Assembly: GCA_000526575.1 (NCBI GenBank)
Contig: JAGI01000001.1
Location: 388,787 to 452,786 of the forward strand
DNA from: Clostridium sp. 12(A)
Lineage (GTDB): Bacteria; Bacillota; Clostridia; Lachnospirales; Lachnospiraceae
DNA length: 64,000 nucleotides
Direction of reading: 5' to 3'
The translations under genes and the position numbers were made by a program. Of this stretch, positions 1 to 8,825 are shown piece by piece (positions within the stretch are counted from its first letter, which is position 1; each line of letters begins with the position of its first letter). The notes under the pieces were generated by a model. That model did no database searches, was not told the origin of the DNA, and was given only the letters and a program-made list of their open reading frames with translations.

Positions 1-2
1 CG

Positions 3-188
3 CAAAATAACAAAGGAAATCATAAGCAGCTTACTGAAATTCCCTGGATCAGCACCAACTTTGTGGCACAGTGGTGCTTAAACGTAATATGCGCCTTAGA
101 GTTTATCCGGAGTGAGTTGCCTAAGTCCTTATTGGAAGCCGATGAGCTGGTGGAGACCATGTCCTCAGAAAGCTATCGTAAAGCCTAG
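3..188 (+). CDS. C-terminal end of an unidentified protein (partial)
   Basis: An open frame enters from the left edge and ends at a TAG at 186-188, giving about 61 residues that include a IPWISTNFVAQW stretch. It ends 15 bases before the rhamnogalacturonan lyase start, on the same strand, so it is probably the upstream gene of the same operon and may act on pectin. I do not recognise the family from this tail. The start and most of the protein lie outside the window. Confidence 0.6.
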   Translation, partial: QNNKGNHKQLTEIPWISTNFVAQWCLNVICALEFIRSELPKSLLEADELVETMSSESYRKA

Positions 189-203
189 AAAAGGGGGGAA
201 ATC

Positions 204-3200
204 ATGATAAAAATAAGAGCCATAACCAGGCAGTCCGTAACCATTGCCTGGGAAGTCATGGAAGGGGTAAAAAAGACAAGAGTCTACTGGTCAGACAGGG
301 AGACCGGGAAAGAAAATTACCGCTTGATGATTGAGAGTGATTTAAAAGAAATGGACCATTATCAGCTTAAGCGGGCCACCAGCATACCCCATTATTTCCT
401 GGTGGTTCAGTCAGATGAGACAGGAACGGTTCGGGAAGAAACCTTTGTAACTCCCGTTCATTTCTTCCAGGAAGAACAGATAGAATCAATTAACCGGGGA
501 CTTGTGGCGGTAAAAACAGGAGAAGGAATATTCTTAAGCTGGCGCTTTCTTATCCATGAAGTGACAGGATACAAGGAAGCGAAACAGGGGCTGACCGGAG
601 CAGACTTTGTCGTGTACCGGGAAGGAAAGCATGTGGCAAAGGTAACGGACAGCACCAACTATTTAGACCGGGAAGGAAGGGAGTCAGACAGATACCAGGT
701 GGCGCCTGTGATCAATGGGGTGGAAGATAAAGCCTGTGATCCTGTAAGGGTCTGGGATCATGAATATCTTGATATTCCAATAAAAAAGCCTTCACCTGGA
801 GTGACGCCAAAGGGGGAGGAATATACCTACTCCGCCAACGACATGTCAGTGGCTGATATAGACGGAGATGGTGAATACGAATACCTTGTAAAATGGGATC
901 CATCAAACTCCCAGGACGTTTCGATCAAAGGGTATACCGGACCTTGCTACATTGATTGCTACAAGCTTGATGGAACTCTTTTGTGGCGTCTGGATCTGGG
1001 ACCAAATATCAGGGCTGGTGCTCATTACACCCAGTTTATGTGTTACGACTTTAATGGAGATGGTAAGGCAGAGATGGCCTTAAAAACTGCCCCGGGTACC
1101 CATATGACACTATTTGGAGCGGATGGGAAGGAAACCAACTCCTTTTATATCACCATGCCGGAAGAGGATAGAAAGAAAGGATACAGCCACAAGGATTCCT
1201 ATGTGTGCAGTGCTTCTGATTACCGGGACCACCTCATTCAGACCTTTTGCCAGTGGCAGGACCACCCGGAGGTAAAAAGCGGTCGTTGGCCGGGGACTTT
1301 AGAGGAATGCTTCCACATACCGCCTATGGCGTTCTATCCACTGAATCAGGAGGAAGGGGCACGTCTGGCAGATTATTTTCTGGATGAGTATGCACCTAAG
1401 AGAAGTTCAAGAAATAAGCTTCGGGAGTTTGAGGGCTTTATTTATAAAGGCCCGGAGTATTTAACCATGTTCTCCGGAGATGGAAGAGAGATGGAAACCA
1501 TTCCATTTCCTTTTGACAGGGAAGATGACGGTCTGCTTTGGGGAGATTATTCCGGAAATCGAATCGAGCCATGCAACCGGGTGGACCGGTTTTTATCCGG
1601 CGTAGCTTACTTAGATGGAAAACGGCCATACCTCATCATTTGCCGGGGATATTATACCAGGTCTGCCATAGCTGCCTACGACTTTTTTAAGAACTGTTTT
1701 CATCAGGTATGGACGGTTGACAGTGGATTTGTGCCAATGGATAATCCATTTGCTGATAACCCTCATGGTGGAAGAGGGACAGATCCTGTCTATGGTTCTC
1801 TGGCGGGGCAGGGCAACCATTCCTTGTCTGTCTGCGATGTAGATGGGGACGGCTGTATGGAGATTATCTACGGGGCAGCCTGTATTGACCATGACGGAAG
1901 TCTGCTTTACAGCTCTCACGATAAGCTGCCGGACGGACGGACGGCTAAGCTTGGCCATGGAGATGCCATGCATGTGGCTGATATTGACCCGGACCGACCA
2001 GGCTATGAAATCTTCAATGTGTTTGAAGGCGCAGAGGAGGCACCTTATGGATATGCCCTCCGGGACGCAGAAAGCGGAGAAGTCATATTCGGGGAATATG
2101 CTACAAAGGATTTAGGCAGGTGTATGGTGGGAGATGTGATTCCAGAGGCAAGGGGATTGCAGTGCTGGGTCAATGGAGTCGGTACCTATGATTGCCATGG
2201 AAGATTACTGAAAAAAGAGACCCTTGGTACCAATATGTCCATTCGATGGTCTGGTGATTTAACCACTCAGATCACAGACGGAGAGGACTACTTAAAACAA
2301 TCTCCCACTGGTGTGATCAATGATTTTATCCATAAGACCATGTTAGAGCCATTGGGAACAAAGACCAATAACGGGACCAAGGGAAACCCTTGCCTAGTGG
2401 CTGATATCTTTGGAGATTTCAGGGAAGAGCTGCTTTTGCGGACCGAGGACAGCAGTGCCATTCGAATTTATACCAACACCCAGATGACGAACCACAAGCT
2501 CTTTACCCTGATGCAGGATACTCAATACCGCTGCGGTGTGGCCTGGCAGAACAATTGTTATAATCAGCCCTGCTATCCCAAGTTTTACTATGGATCTGAT
2601 ATGGATGTAAGCCAGGTACTTCCTTATATGAAACGCAGGCCAGCACTTTTTATCGCCGGAGACTCCACGAACCAGACTTATTGGAACCAGGAGGTAAAAA
2701 CAACGGGAATTGGAGAAAAGCTGATATCTCATCTGGACCCAGGAAACCTATATGAGGTCTGCAGACAAAAAGAGTCCGGTTTTTCCAATGAGGCCTGGTA
2801 TCAGAGCAGACATTTGATCGTGGATAACTGCGCTATGGCTGGAAGGTCCACAAAAAGCTTTCTAAAGGAAGGACGCTTGGATGATATAAAGGCCAGAATG
2901 AAGGAAGGGGATTATCTTCTCATTCAGTTTGGACATAACGATGCTTCCGCAAATAAACCGGAGCGTTATGTGCCGGTATCAGAATTTGCCGATTACCTAA
3001 AGCTCTATGCAAAGGCGGCAAGGGAGCGGGGAGCATTGCCTGTACTGGTATCTCCTGTCTGCATCTGTCCAACCAGAGATAGAAAAGATGGAGAGAGAGG
3101 GGAGATAGAAGAACTTCTGCCGGAATACGCCAGTGAGATGGAACGGTTTGCAGGGAAAGAAGGAGTTCCTTTTGTCAATCTATATCAGAAGTCGTTAGAA

Positions 3201-3347
3201 TACTGTATACAAGCAGGGGAGGGAAATGCCCTGGAGCTTTACATAGAAGATCAGGTTCATTTATCAGAAAAAGGAGCTGATTGCTACGCCGGGTTATTGG
3301 CAGAAGATCTAAAATCATTTATAATGGGAACAGATATGGAGGGATAA
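204..3347 (+). CDS. Rhamnogalacturonan lyase (PL11) fused to rhamnogalacturonan acetylesterase (CE12-type SGNH)
   Basis: A 1047-residue two-domain pectinase. Residues about 1-800 resemble PL11 rhamnogalacturonan lyases of the YesW/YesX type: a fibronectin-like N-terminal part, then a propeller with repeated Ca-binding DxDGDG loops (for example near residues 218-226 and 550-556). These enzymes cleave the rhamnose-galacturonic acid backbone of RG-I by beta-elimination. Residues about 812-1040 are an SGNH esterase: GDS with Ser821, GHND at 910-913 and DxxH with Asp1016 and His1019, as in CE12 acetylesterases, which remove acetyl groups that block the lyase. No signal peptide is visible, so the enzyme may act in the cytoplasm on imported oligomers. 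A strong AAGGGGGGAA ribosome site precedes the ATG. It is the first complete gene of a run with GH105 and a deacetylase. Confidence is high for both domains, moderate for the exact substrate. Confidence 0.9.
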   Translation: MIKIRAITRQSVTIAWEVMEGVKKTRVYWSDRETGKENYRLMIESDLKEMDHYQLKRATSIPHYFLVVQSDETGTVREETFVTPVHFFQEEQIESINRGLVAVKTGEGIFLSWRFLIHEVTGYKEAKQGLTGADFVVYREGKHVAKVTDSTNYLDREGRESDRYQVAPVINGVEDKACDPVRVWDHEYLDIPIKKPSPGVTPKGEEYTYSANDMSVADIDGDGEYEYLVKWDPSNSQDVSIKGYTGPCYIDCYKLDGTLLWRLDLGPNIRAGAHYTQFMCYDFNGDGKAEMALKTAPGTHMTLFGADGKETNSFYITMPEEDRKKGYSHKDSYVCSASDYRDHLIQTFCQWQDHPEVKSGRWPGTLEECFHIPPMAFYPLNQEEGARLADYFLDEYAPKRSSRNKLREFEGFIYKGPEYLTMFSGDGREMETIPFPFDREDDGLLWGDYSGNRIEPCNRVDRFLSGVAYLDGKRPYLIICRGYYTRSAIAAYDFFKNCFHQVWTVDSGFVPMDNPFADNPHGGRGTDPVYGSLAGQGNHSLSVCDVDGDGCMEIIYGAACIDHDGSLLYSSHDKLPDGRTAKLGHGDAMHVADIDPDRPGYEIFNVFEGAEEAPYGYALRDAESGEVIFGEYATKDLGRCMVGDVIPEARGLQCWVNGVGTYDCHGRLLKKETLGTNMSIRWSGDLTTQITDGEDYLKQSPTGVINDFIHKTMLEPLGTKTNNGTKGNPCLVADIFGDFREELLLRTEDSSAIRIYTNTQMTNHKLFTLMQDTQYRCGVAWQNNCYNQPCYPKFYYGSDMDVSQVLPYMKRRPALFIAGDSTNQTYWNQEVKTTGIGEKLISHLDPGNLYEVCRQKESGFSNEAWYQSRHLIVDNCAMAGRSTKSFLKEGRLDDIKARMKEGDYLLIQFGHNDASANKPERYVPVSEFADYLKLYAKAARERGALPVLVSPVCICPTRDRKDGERGEIEELLPEYASEMERFAGKEGVPFVNLYQKSLEYCIQAGEGNALELYIEDQVHLSEKGADCYAGLLAEDLKSFIMGTDMEG

Positions 3348-3350
3348 CAA

Positions 3351-4400
3351 ATGGGGAAATTAAAATTTGACAGAGCGAGTATTGAGGGGGCCATGGACCG
3401 GATCGTGGATCGGACAAAACGAATGGATATGTCCTGGGACTGGCCGTGCGGCGTAGCCTATTACGGCATTGCAGAAGCGTATGAGATCACAAAAAAGAAA
3501 GATTATCTGGATTTTTTAAAGGAACGTGTGGATGAGCTCATAGAGCTTGGCCTTCCTGTGTGGACCGTGAACACCTGCGCCATGGGACATTGTCTGATTA
3601 CGCTATATGAGGCTACCAACGAGGACGTCTATATGGACATCATCCGTTCTAAGGTATCTTATTTGAGAACAGATGCCCTGCGTTTCGGGGATCAGGTGCT
3701 CCAGCATACGGTTTCCGCAGGAAATGATTTTCCGGAGCAGTGCTGGGCGGATACTCTTTTTATGGCGGCGTTCTTCCTGTTACGGGTGGGCATTATGACA
3801 AAGGATGAGGAGCTGATCTCAGATGCTTTAAACCAGTATTACTGGCATATCCAGTATTTGCAGGATGAAAAGACAGGGCTGTGGTATCATGGCTACAATA
3901 ACATCACAAAGGATCACATGTCAGGCTTTTACTGGGGCAGAGCCAATTGCTGGGCGGCCTATACCATGAGTAAGGTAGGTCTTCTTCTTCCAGAGTGCTA
4001 TTTGTATCCCCAGTTTTTAGAAATCGTCGGAAGCTTAAATGAGCAGCTTTCAGCACTTAAGCTCCTCCAGACGGAACAGGGCTTGTGGAGAACTCTCCTT
4101 GATGATGAAGAATCCTATGAGGAACTGTCTGCCTCCGCGGGCATAGCAGCTGCCATGACTTTAAAGGGCAATCCGCTTCACATCAAATACATAGAAAGGT
4201 CCATCACCGGAGTCTTATCTCATGTAGCACCAGATGGCAGACTGACGGATGTATCCGGCGGGACCGCAGTGATGAAGGATCGGGACGGCTACCGGAATAT
4301 ATCAAAGAAATGGATTCAGGGCTGGGGGCAGGGAATGGCTCTTGCATTCTTTGCGGCAGTTTTAAATTATGAGAACATAGCAGGAGACGGAGCATTATGA
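3351..4400 (+). CDS. GH105 unsaturated rhamnogalacturonyl hydrolase
   Basis: A 349-residue protein of the YteR/YesR family. These enzymes remove the 4,5-unsaturated galacturonyl residue that a lyase leaves on the non-reducing end of rhamnogalacturonan fragments, so this is the next step after the PL11 enzyme upstream. The family WxDxxxM motif is present as WADTLFM with Asp134 as the likely catalytic acid, and the GFYWGRANCWAAYT region resembles the substrate pocket. No signal peptide, as expected for the cytoplasmic family. It starts 3 bases after the lyase stop and overlaps the next gene by 4 bases, so translational coupling is likely. Length is normal for GH105. Confidence 0.88.
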   Translation: MGKLKFDRASIEGAMDRIVDRTKRMDMSWDWPCGVAYYGIAEAYEITKKKDYLDFLKERVDELIELGLPVWTVNTCAMGHCLITLYEATNEDVYMDIIRSKVSYLRTDALRFGDQVLQHTVSAGNDFPEQCWADTLFMAAFFLLRVGIMTKDEELISDALNQYYWHIQYLQDEKTGLWYHGYNNITKDHMSGFYWGRANCWAAYTMSKVGLLLPECYLYPQFLEIVGSLNEQLSALKLLQTEQGLWRTLLDDEESYEELSASAGIAAAMTLKGNPLHIKYIERSITGVLSHVAPDGRLTDVSGGTAVMKDRDGYRNISKKWIQGWGQGMALAFFAAVLNYENIAGDGAL

Positions 4401-5206
4401 CGGGAGCATTGAAGAATATATATACCTGCTTTCCAGGCGGAAGGCATAAGGTCCTTACTATGAGCTATGACGATGGAAGGATCGAAGATAAGAGACTTGT
4501 TGATATTTTTAACGCCAATGGAATCAAAGGAACCTTTCACGTAAATTCCGGCCTTACTCATATGGAAAACCGTTTAAAGCCGGAAGAGTGGAAAAGAGTC
4601 TATGAGGGGCATGAGATATCCTGTCATACGGTGCTTCATCCTACCATAGCAAGATGTCCGCTTCCCCAGGTAGCACTCCAGGTATTAGAGGACCGCAGGG
4701 AGTTAGAGCGGGCAGCAGGATATCCTGTGCGGGGCATGTCTTACCCAAACGGCTCTTATACGAAGGATATTGTGGATATGCTCCCGGGGCTTGGAATCGA
4801 ATATTGCAGAGTGGTCGGGAGCACCGATGATTTTGCCATGCCGGAAAACTATCTGGAATGGAAATCTACCTGCCATCACAATCACAACCTCTTAGAAAAT
4901 GGCACCCGTTTTGTTGAGCTTTTTAAAACCCAGTATCTTTACATGATGTATGTATGGGGACACAGCTTTGAATTTCCAAGAGATGATAATTGGGAGCTGA
5001 TGGAAGAGTTCTGTCGTCTGGTGGGAGGCAGAGAGGATATCTGGTATGCAACCAACATAGAGATTGTGGATTATATGAATGCTGCCTCACAGCTTAAGTA
5101 CACTATAGACGGGGATAAGGTCTATAATCCTTCCGCCCAAAGTGTCTTTATCAGCGTAGACGGTACTTTGATCCAGGTTCCAGGGGGACAGACTGTAAGT
5201 ATTTAA
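4397..5206 (+). CDS. NodB-type polysaccharide deacetylase family protein
   Basis: A 269-residue protein with the polysaccharide deacetylase fold (CE4). The metal-binding YDDG motif is near residues 24-27 (SYDDGR) and the HTxxHP motif is at SCHTVLHPTIA near residue 77. CE4 enzymes hydrolyse N- or O-acetyl groups from sugars using a divalent metal. It overlaps GH105 by ATGA and closes the operon, so an acetylated pectic oligosaccharide is the natural guess for its substrate, but that is inference; sugar or peptidoglycan substrates cannot be excluded. No signal peptide is visible. The gene ends one base from the convergent mntP stop. Confidence 0.8.
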   Translation: MTGALKNIYTCFPGGRHKVLTMSYDDGRIEDKRLVDIFNANGIKGTFHVNSGLTHMENRLKPEEWKRVYEGHEISCHTVLHPTIARCPLPQVALQVLEDRRELERAAGYPVRGMSYPNGSYTKDIVDMLPGLGIEYCRVVGSTDDFAMPENYLEWKSTCHHNHNLLENGTRFVELFKTQYLYMMYVWGHSFEFPRDDNWELMEEFCRLVGGREDIWYATNIEIVDYMNAASQLKYTIDGDKVYNPSAQSVFISVDGTLIQVPGGQTVSI

Positions 5207-5207
5207 A

Positions 5208-5771
5208 TCAGATACCAAACAGCTGGTCGATGAGGATTTCACCGCCCATGAATATTAGAATTAGACCGCCGGCAAATTCTGCCTTTGATTTATATTTGGC
5301 TCCGAACATATTCCCAGCCTTTACTCCAAGGACAGAGAAAAAAAAGGCAGTAAAGCCGATAGAGGAAACCGCCGGCAGAATCTTTACCTGTAAGAACGCA
5401 AAGGTTACGCCCAGGGCAAGAGCATCGATACTGGTAGCAAGAGCCAGAAGGAGCATCTGTCCTGGGTGAAGGGAAGGATCTTCGCAGTCATCCAGTTCAT
5501 GGGAGAAAGATTCTTTTATCATATTAAGGCCAATGCAGCCAAGGAGAATAAATGCGACCCAATGGTCAAAGGATACAATGGCGTCTTTAAACTGGGATCC
5601 TAAAAGAAAGCCGAGAAACGGCATGATGGACTGAAAACCTCCAAAGTAAAGCCCTACGACCAGGGCGTGTTTCCAGCTCATTTTGGGGAGACTTAAGCCT
5701 TTGCAGATCGCGACGGCAAAGGCATCCATAGAAACTCCTATGGAAATCAGGAATAATTCAAACAATGACAT
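5208..5771 (-). CDS. mntP: Putative manganese efflux pump MntP
   Basis: A 187-residue hydrophobic protein of the MntP (DUF204) family with about six membrane segments and the paired acidic motifs SMDAFAVA near residue 14 and SIDALALG near residue 114, which mark the two pseudo-repeats. The family exports Mn2+ to prevent toxicity. The start is supported by AGGAGG 7 bases upstream of the ATG. Many mntP genes are preceded by a yybP-ykoY manganese riboswitch. I see none here; a 164-bp palindromic repeat occupies the upstream region instead. Confidence 0.9.
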   Translation of the reverse strand: MSLFELFLISIGVSMDAFAVAICKGLSLPKMSWKHALVVGLYFGGFQSIMPFLGFLLGSQFKDAIVSFDHWVAFILLGCIGLNMIKESFSHELDDCEDPSLHPGQMLLLALATSIDALALGVTFAFLQVKILPAVSSIGFTAFFFSVLGVKAGNMFGAKYKSKAEFAGGLILIFMGGEILIDQLFGI

Positions 5772-5793
5772 GTGTAATTCCTCCTCGGGCGGC

Positions 5794-5957
5794 TAGGGTG
5801 TGTCTGAAAACTCATTGCTCCAATCTGTACCTCCCACTTCGCAGTATATTTGCTCCAAATTCAGTTGGCGTAGCCCACTACGCCGCCTTCATCTGAAGCA
5901 AATCTCCCACAAAGTGTAACGCACATCTTGAAACAAGCAGTTTTCAGGCACACCCTA
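5794..5957. repeat. 164-bp palindromic repeat element (MITE-like)
   Basis: The ends are inverted repeats: TAGGGTGTGTCTGAAAACT at the left matches the reverse complement of the right end with one mismatch. The interior also folds back imperfectly (ATTTGCTCC near 5851 against the complement of GAAGCAAAT near 5897) around a GGCGTAGCCCACTACGCC hairpin. No ORF of note is inside. This looks like a non-autonomous mobile repeat or a large structured RNA hairpin between mntP and yacP. Copy number in the genome cannot be judged here. Confidence 0.7.
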
Positions 5958-5999
5958 AGTAAATATATGCCGGGAGAAATGGGGGGTAGAACGATAAAA

Positions 6000-6521
6000 C
6001 TAATCTTTCTTATTCAGCCGAATTTTTTCCAGATACTCAAACAGCTCAGGGTCAACATTGTCAAACAATCGGTTTTTCTTTGATGGAATCCGCTCTAAGT
6101 GCTCTTTTTTTATTTCTAAATTGGTTTCCTCAATCTCTTTTTTTAAATCCCTTGCCGAAAGCCTGGTACAGCCTGTTCCAAGAATGATGATCTGCTCCAT
6201 CTTATCAGAGGTAGCGACTCTCACCTGGTACTGCCTTCCAATCTGCTGGCTCACCTTTTCGATGTATTGGTCTGCTGTTTCTGCCTCTTTTGTAAATATG
6301 ACGTGAATGTTATGATATTCTATAATGGTTCCTGGATTTCCTTTGACCTTGTAGCCGTCAAAGACCAGGATGACATTGCATTTTTTAAAGCCCTGATAAT
6401 TGCAGAGAATGTCCTGGAGCTTGGTTCTGGCCGAGTCCATATTGGTTTTTGTAAGCTCCTTTAATTCAGGCCATGCAAATATAATATTGTAGCCATCTAC
6501 CAGTAAATATTCGGAACTCAT
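6000..6521 (-). CDS. yacP: YacP/Rae1-like NYN-domain ribonuclease
   Basis: A 173-residue protein matching the NYN (PIN-like) family typified by Bacillus YacP/Rae1, a ribosome-associated endoribonuclease that cleaves mRNA in the A site. Visible features are the N-terminal LLVDGYNIIFAW motif with its metal-binding Asp, VILVFDGYK near residue 52, the FTKEAETADQYIE acidic motif and a TSDKMEQ segment near residue 105. Length is normal. In Firmicutes the gene often follows rlmB; here it stands alone. Ribonuclease activity is inferred from the family. Confidence 0.85.
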   Translation of the reverse strand: MSSEYLLVDGYNIIFAWPELKELTKTNMDSARTKLQDILCNYQGFKKCNVILVFDGYKVKGNPGTIIEYHNIHVIFTKEAETADQYIEKVSQQIGRQYQVRVATSDKMEQIIILGTGCTRLSARDLKKEIEETNLEIKKEHLERIPSKKNRLFDNVDPELFEYLEKIRLNKKD

Positions 6522-6668
6522 TGGTCTGTCACCTCTCTGCTGTAGTAAAATAAAAAAAGCCTTTTTACGGTATCACAAGACTTGAATTAATTGTAACCTT
6601 TCCTACAGGAAAAGTCAACATTGCGGAATATTTAGAAAGAACTGGAATTAATTTGTTAAAAATAAATA

Positions 6669-6697
6669 TTGCAGGATAAAAAAGATTGTGATATTAT
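6669..6697 (+). promoter_or_regulatory. Sigma-A-type promoter of the aspS-gat leader
   Basis: TTGCAG at 6669-6674 and TATTAT at 6692-6697 are separated by 17 bases, just upstream of the T-box leader. Expected transcription start is about 6704. Confidence 0.6.
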
Positions 6698-6703
6698 TAG
6701 TGA

Positions 6704-7113
6704 AATTCATTGTGGTGAAGTGATGAACTGTTATAATTTTAATGAAAACAGGGAAGCTTATCCTATATTGAATGGAAGATGATATTGATAAAGGCAGAGA
6801 AGGAGACTCTGGCCTATGGACCTCGACAGGAAGAGGGCGTCACCGACTGAGAGCGCCGTCATGTGGGACTTGGCTATGGGAACACTCCGGAGCCGATAAG
6901 CCGAAGCGGCTGAAAATCACCTTGATTTTCGGCGCCATGAGTAGGTTTATCCGTATGCATGCGTTAAATGCTTGAGTGGAGATTTTTGCTTAGCAGTCTG
7001 TTTATTTGCGGATGAATTTGAAAGCAGTCTCAATGCGGGTGGTACCGCGGGAGCTTATAGCCATATAAATCCCGTCCCGGAATATGTAACTGTATTCCGG
7101 GGCGGGATATTTT
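6704..7113 (+). promoter_or_regulatory. T-box riboswitch with AAC (Asn) specifier
   Basis: The roughly 400-base leader has the T-box bulge GGGTGGTACCGCGG at 7037-7050 in the antiterminator region, followed by a strong terminator at 7071-7113. In Stem I, GGAG (6802-6805) can pair with CTCC (6885-6888) and GGCC (6811-6814) with GGCT (6872-6875). This encloses a loop whose 3' side reads GGGAACA, with AAC at 6881-6883 followed by A as in known specifiers. Uncharged tRNA-Asn should stabilise the antiterminator and switch on aspS-gatCAB. The overlapping GAA at 6880-6882 would be a Glu codon; I recall a reported two-codon Asn/Glu T-box for a clostridial transamidation operon. The structure was folded by eye. 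Confidence 0.85.
7071..7113 (+). terminator. T-box attenuator terminator
   Basis: CCCGTCCCGGAATA pairs with TATTCCGGGGCGGG around a short loop and is followed by ATATTTTATT. It lies between the T-box bulge and aspS. Confidence 0.85.
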
Positions 7114-7173
7114 ATTGTCAAAATATCTTTACCGGAATCGAAGCAATTACATTTAGGTAAGGAGAATACAGAT

Positions 7174-8505
7174 ATGGAATTCATCAAAGGTGTGAAAGAA
7201 AAGGAAACAATCGGGATTTTAAAGGGCTTAACTGGGGAAAATGCAGGTAAGACCATTCGCATGGAAGGCAGCATCCATACCATTCGTGATATGGGAGACG
7301 TGGCCTTTGTCATTCTTCGTAAGTCAGAAGGACTGGTACAGTGCGTGTATGAAGAGGGAAAGACAGCGACTCCTCTTAGTCAATTAAAAGAGGAATCAGC
7401 GGTCCGTGTCACCGGTGTGGTATCAGAAGAGAGCCGGGCGCCTCATGGATTTGAGCTGCGCTTAACGGAAATTGAGGTGTTATCTCAGCCGGCAGAGGTA
7501 CTTCCCATCGCCATCAGCAAATGGAAATTAAATACCTCCCTTGAGACAAAGCTGTCTCTTCGCCCCATAACCTTAAGAAATCCCATGGAGCGGGCAAAAT
7601 TCCGCATTCAGGAAGGAATCGTAAGAGGATTCCGTGATTTTCTCCATTTAGAAGGATTTACAGAAATCCGTACACCAAAGATCGTCGCCAGAGGAGCAGA
7701 AGGCGGATCTAACGTATTTAAACTGGACTATTTTAATAAAAAGGCAGAGCTTGGACAGAGCCCTCAGTTCTATAAGCAGACCATGGTCGGTGTTTATGAC
7801 CGGGTATTTGAAGTGGCTCCCGTATTCCGTGCGGAGAAACATAATACCACAAGGCATTTAAACGAATACACCAGCATGGACTTTGAGATGGGATATATCG
7901 ACAGCTTTGAAGAGATCATGGAAATGGAAACAGGAATGCTTCAGTATACCTTTGATCTTCTAAAGAAAGAGTATGCCCAGGAATTAAAGATGCTTAAAAC
8001 AGACCTTCCCGATGTATCAAACATCCCAACGGTACGTTTTGATCAAGCAAAAGAACTGGTAGCTGAAAAATATGACAGAAAGATCAAGAACCCATACGAT
8101 TTAGAGCCGGAAGAGGAAGTATTAATCGGTCGTTATTTTAAAGAGGAGTACGGCAGTGATTTCGTATTCGTTACCCATTATCCATCAAAGAAGCGTCCCT
8201 TCTATGCCATGGAAGATCCGGCTGACGACCGTTATACCTTAAGCTTTGACTTATTATTCCGTGGACTTGAAATAACGACCGGAGGACAGAGAATCCATGA
8301 TTATGAGACCATCATAAAAAAGATGGAAGCCAGAGGCATGAATCCAGAAGATATCTCTTCTTATCTCATGATTTTCCAGTATGGTATGCCGCCTCACGGG
8401 GGCCTTGGAATCGGACTGGAGCGTCTTACCATGCGTCTTCTTGATGAGGCCAATGTAAGAGAGACTACCCTGTTCCCACGAGACGTTACAAGACTGGAAC
8501 CATAA
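7174..8505 (+). CDS. aspS: Archaeal-type aspartyl-tRNA synthetase, probably Asp-tRNA(Asn)-forming
   Basis: A 443-residue class IIb synthetase: N-terminal OB-fold anticodon domain (residues about 15-110), then the catalytic core with motif 2 (FRAEKHNTTRHLNEYTSMD near 216) and motif 3 (GLGIGLERLTMRLL near 411). It lacks the GAD insert of the bacterial 590-residue form, so it is the short archaeal-type enzyme (AspRS2). Being cotranscribed with gatCAB and controlled by an Asn-specifier T-box fits a non-discriminating or tRNA-Asn-directed enzyme that misacylates tRNA-Asn with Asp for amidation. AAGGAG lies upstream of the ATG. Specificity is inferred, not shown. Confidence 0.9.
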   Translation: MEFIKGVKEKETIGILKGLTGENAGKTIRMEGSIHTIRDMGDVAFVILRKSEGLVQCVYEEGKTATPLSQLKEESAVRVTGVVSEESRAPHGFELRLTEIEVLSQPAEVLPIAISKWKLNTSLETKLSLRPITLRNPMERAKFRIQEGIVRGFRDFLHLEGFTEIRTPKIVARGAEGGSNVFKLDYFNKKAELGQSPQFYKQTMVGVYDRVFEVAPVFRAEKHNTTRHLNEYTSMDFEMGYIDSFEEIMEMETGMLQYTFDLLKKEYAQELKMLKTDLPDVSNIPTVRFDQAKELVAEKYDRKIKNPYDLEPEEEVLIGRYFKEEYGSDFVFVTHYPSKKRPFYAMEDPADDRYTLSFDLLFRGLEITTGGQRIHDYETIIKKMEARGMNPEDISSYLMIFQYGMPPHGGLGIGLERLTMRLLDEANVRETTLFPRDVTRLEP

Positions 8506-8520
8506 AAGGAGGCAGAAGAA

Positions 8521-8814
8521 ATGGCACACATCATTGATGATGATATGATTGAATACGTTGGTATTTTAGCGAAGCTTGAATTAAGCGAGAAAGAGCGGGA
8601 AGATGCTAAGAAAGATATGGGCCGCATGCTTGATTATATTGATACCTTAAATGAACTTGATACCGACAGCGTGGAGCCCATGTCCCATGTATTTCCTGTC
8701 CATAACGTATTTCGTGAGGACGTGGTGGAAAATGGTGATGACAGAGATAACATCTTAAAGAATGCTCCCGAGAAAAAGGATGGGGCCTTTAAGGTACCAA
8801 AAACAGTAGAATAG
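8521..8814 (+). CDS. gatC: Asp/Glu-tRNA amidotransferase subunit C
   Basis: A 97-residue protein with the GatC pattern: helical N-terminus ([14 protein letters not shown]), [18 protein letters not shown] in the middle and the FREDVV region that wraps the GatA-GatB interface. It stabilises the GatCAB complex that converts Asp-tRNA(Asn) and Glu-tRNA(Gln) to the amide forms. It starts 15 bases after aspS with an AAAGGAGG site and is followed 11 bases later by gatA. Confidence 0.93.
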   Translation: MAHIIDDDMIEYVGILAKLELSEKEREDAKKDMGRMLDYIDTLNELDTDSVEPMSHVFPVHNVFREDVVENGDDRDNILKNAPEKKDGAFKVPKTVE

Positions 8815-8825
8815 GAGGAAGGCAG

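Noticed and set aside
5772..5999. Manganese (yybP-ykoY) riboswitch upstream of mntP
   Set aside because: No recognisable riboswitch core; the space is filled by the palindromic repeat.
6772..7160. Short ORFs of 62-67 codons in the aspS leader
   Set aside because: They lie within the T-box structure and have no ribosome sites or coding signs.
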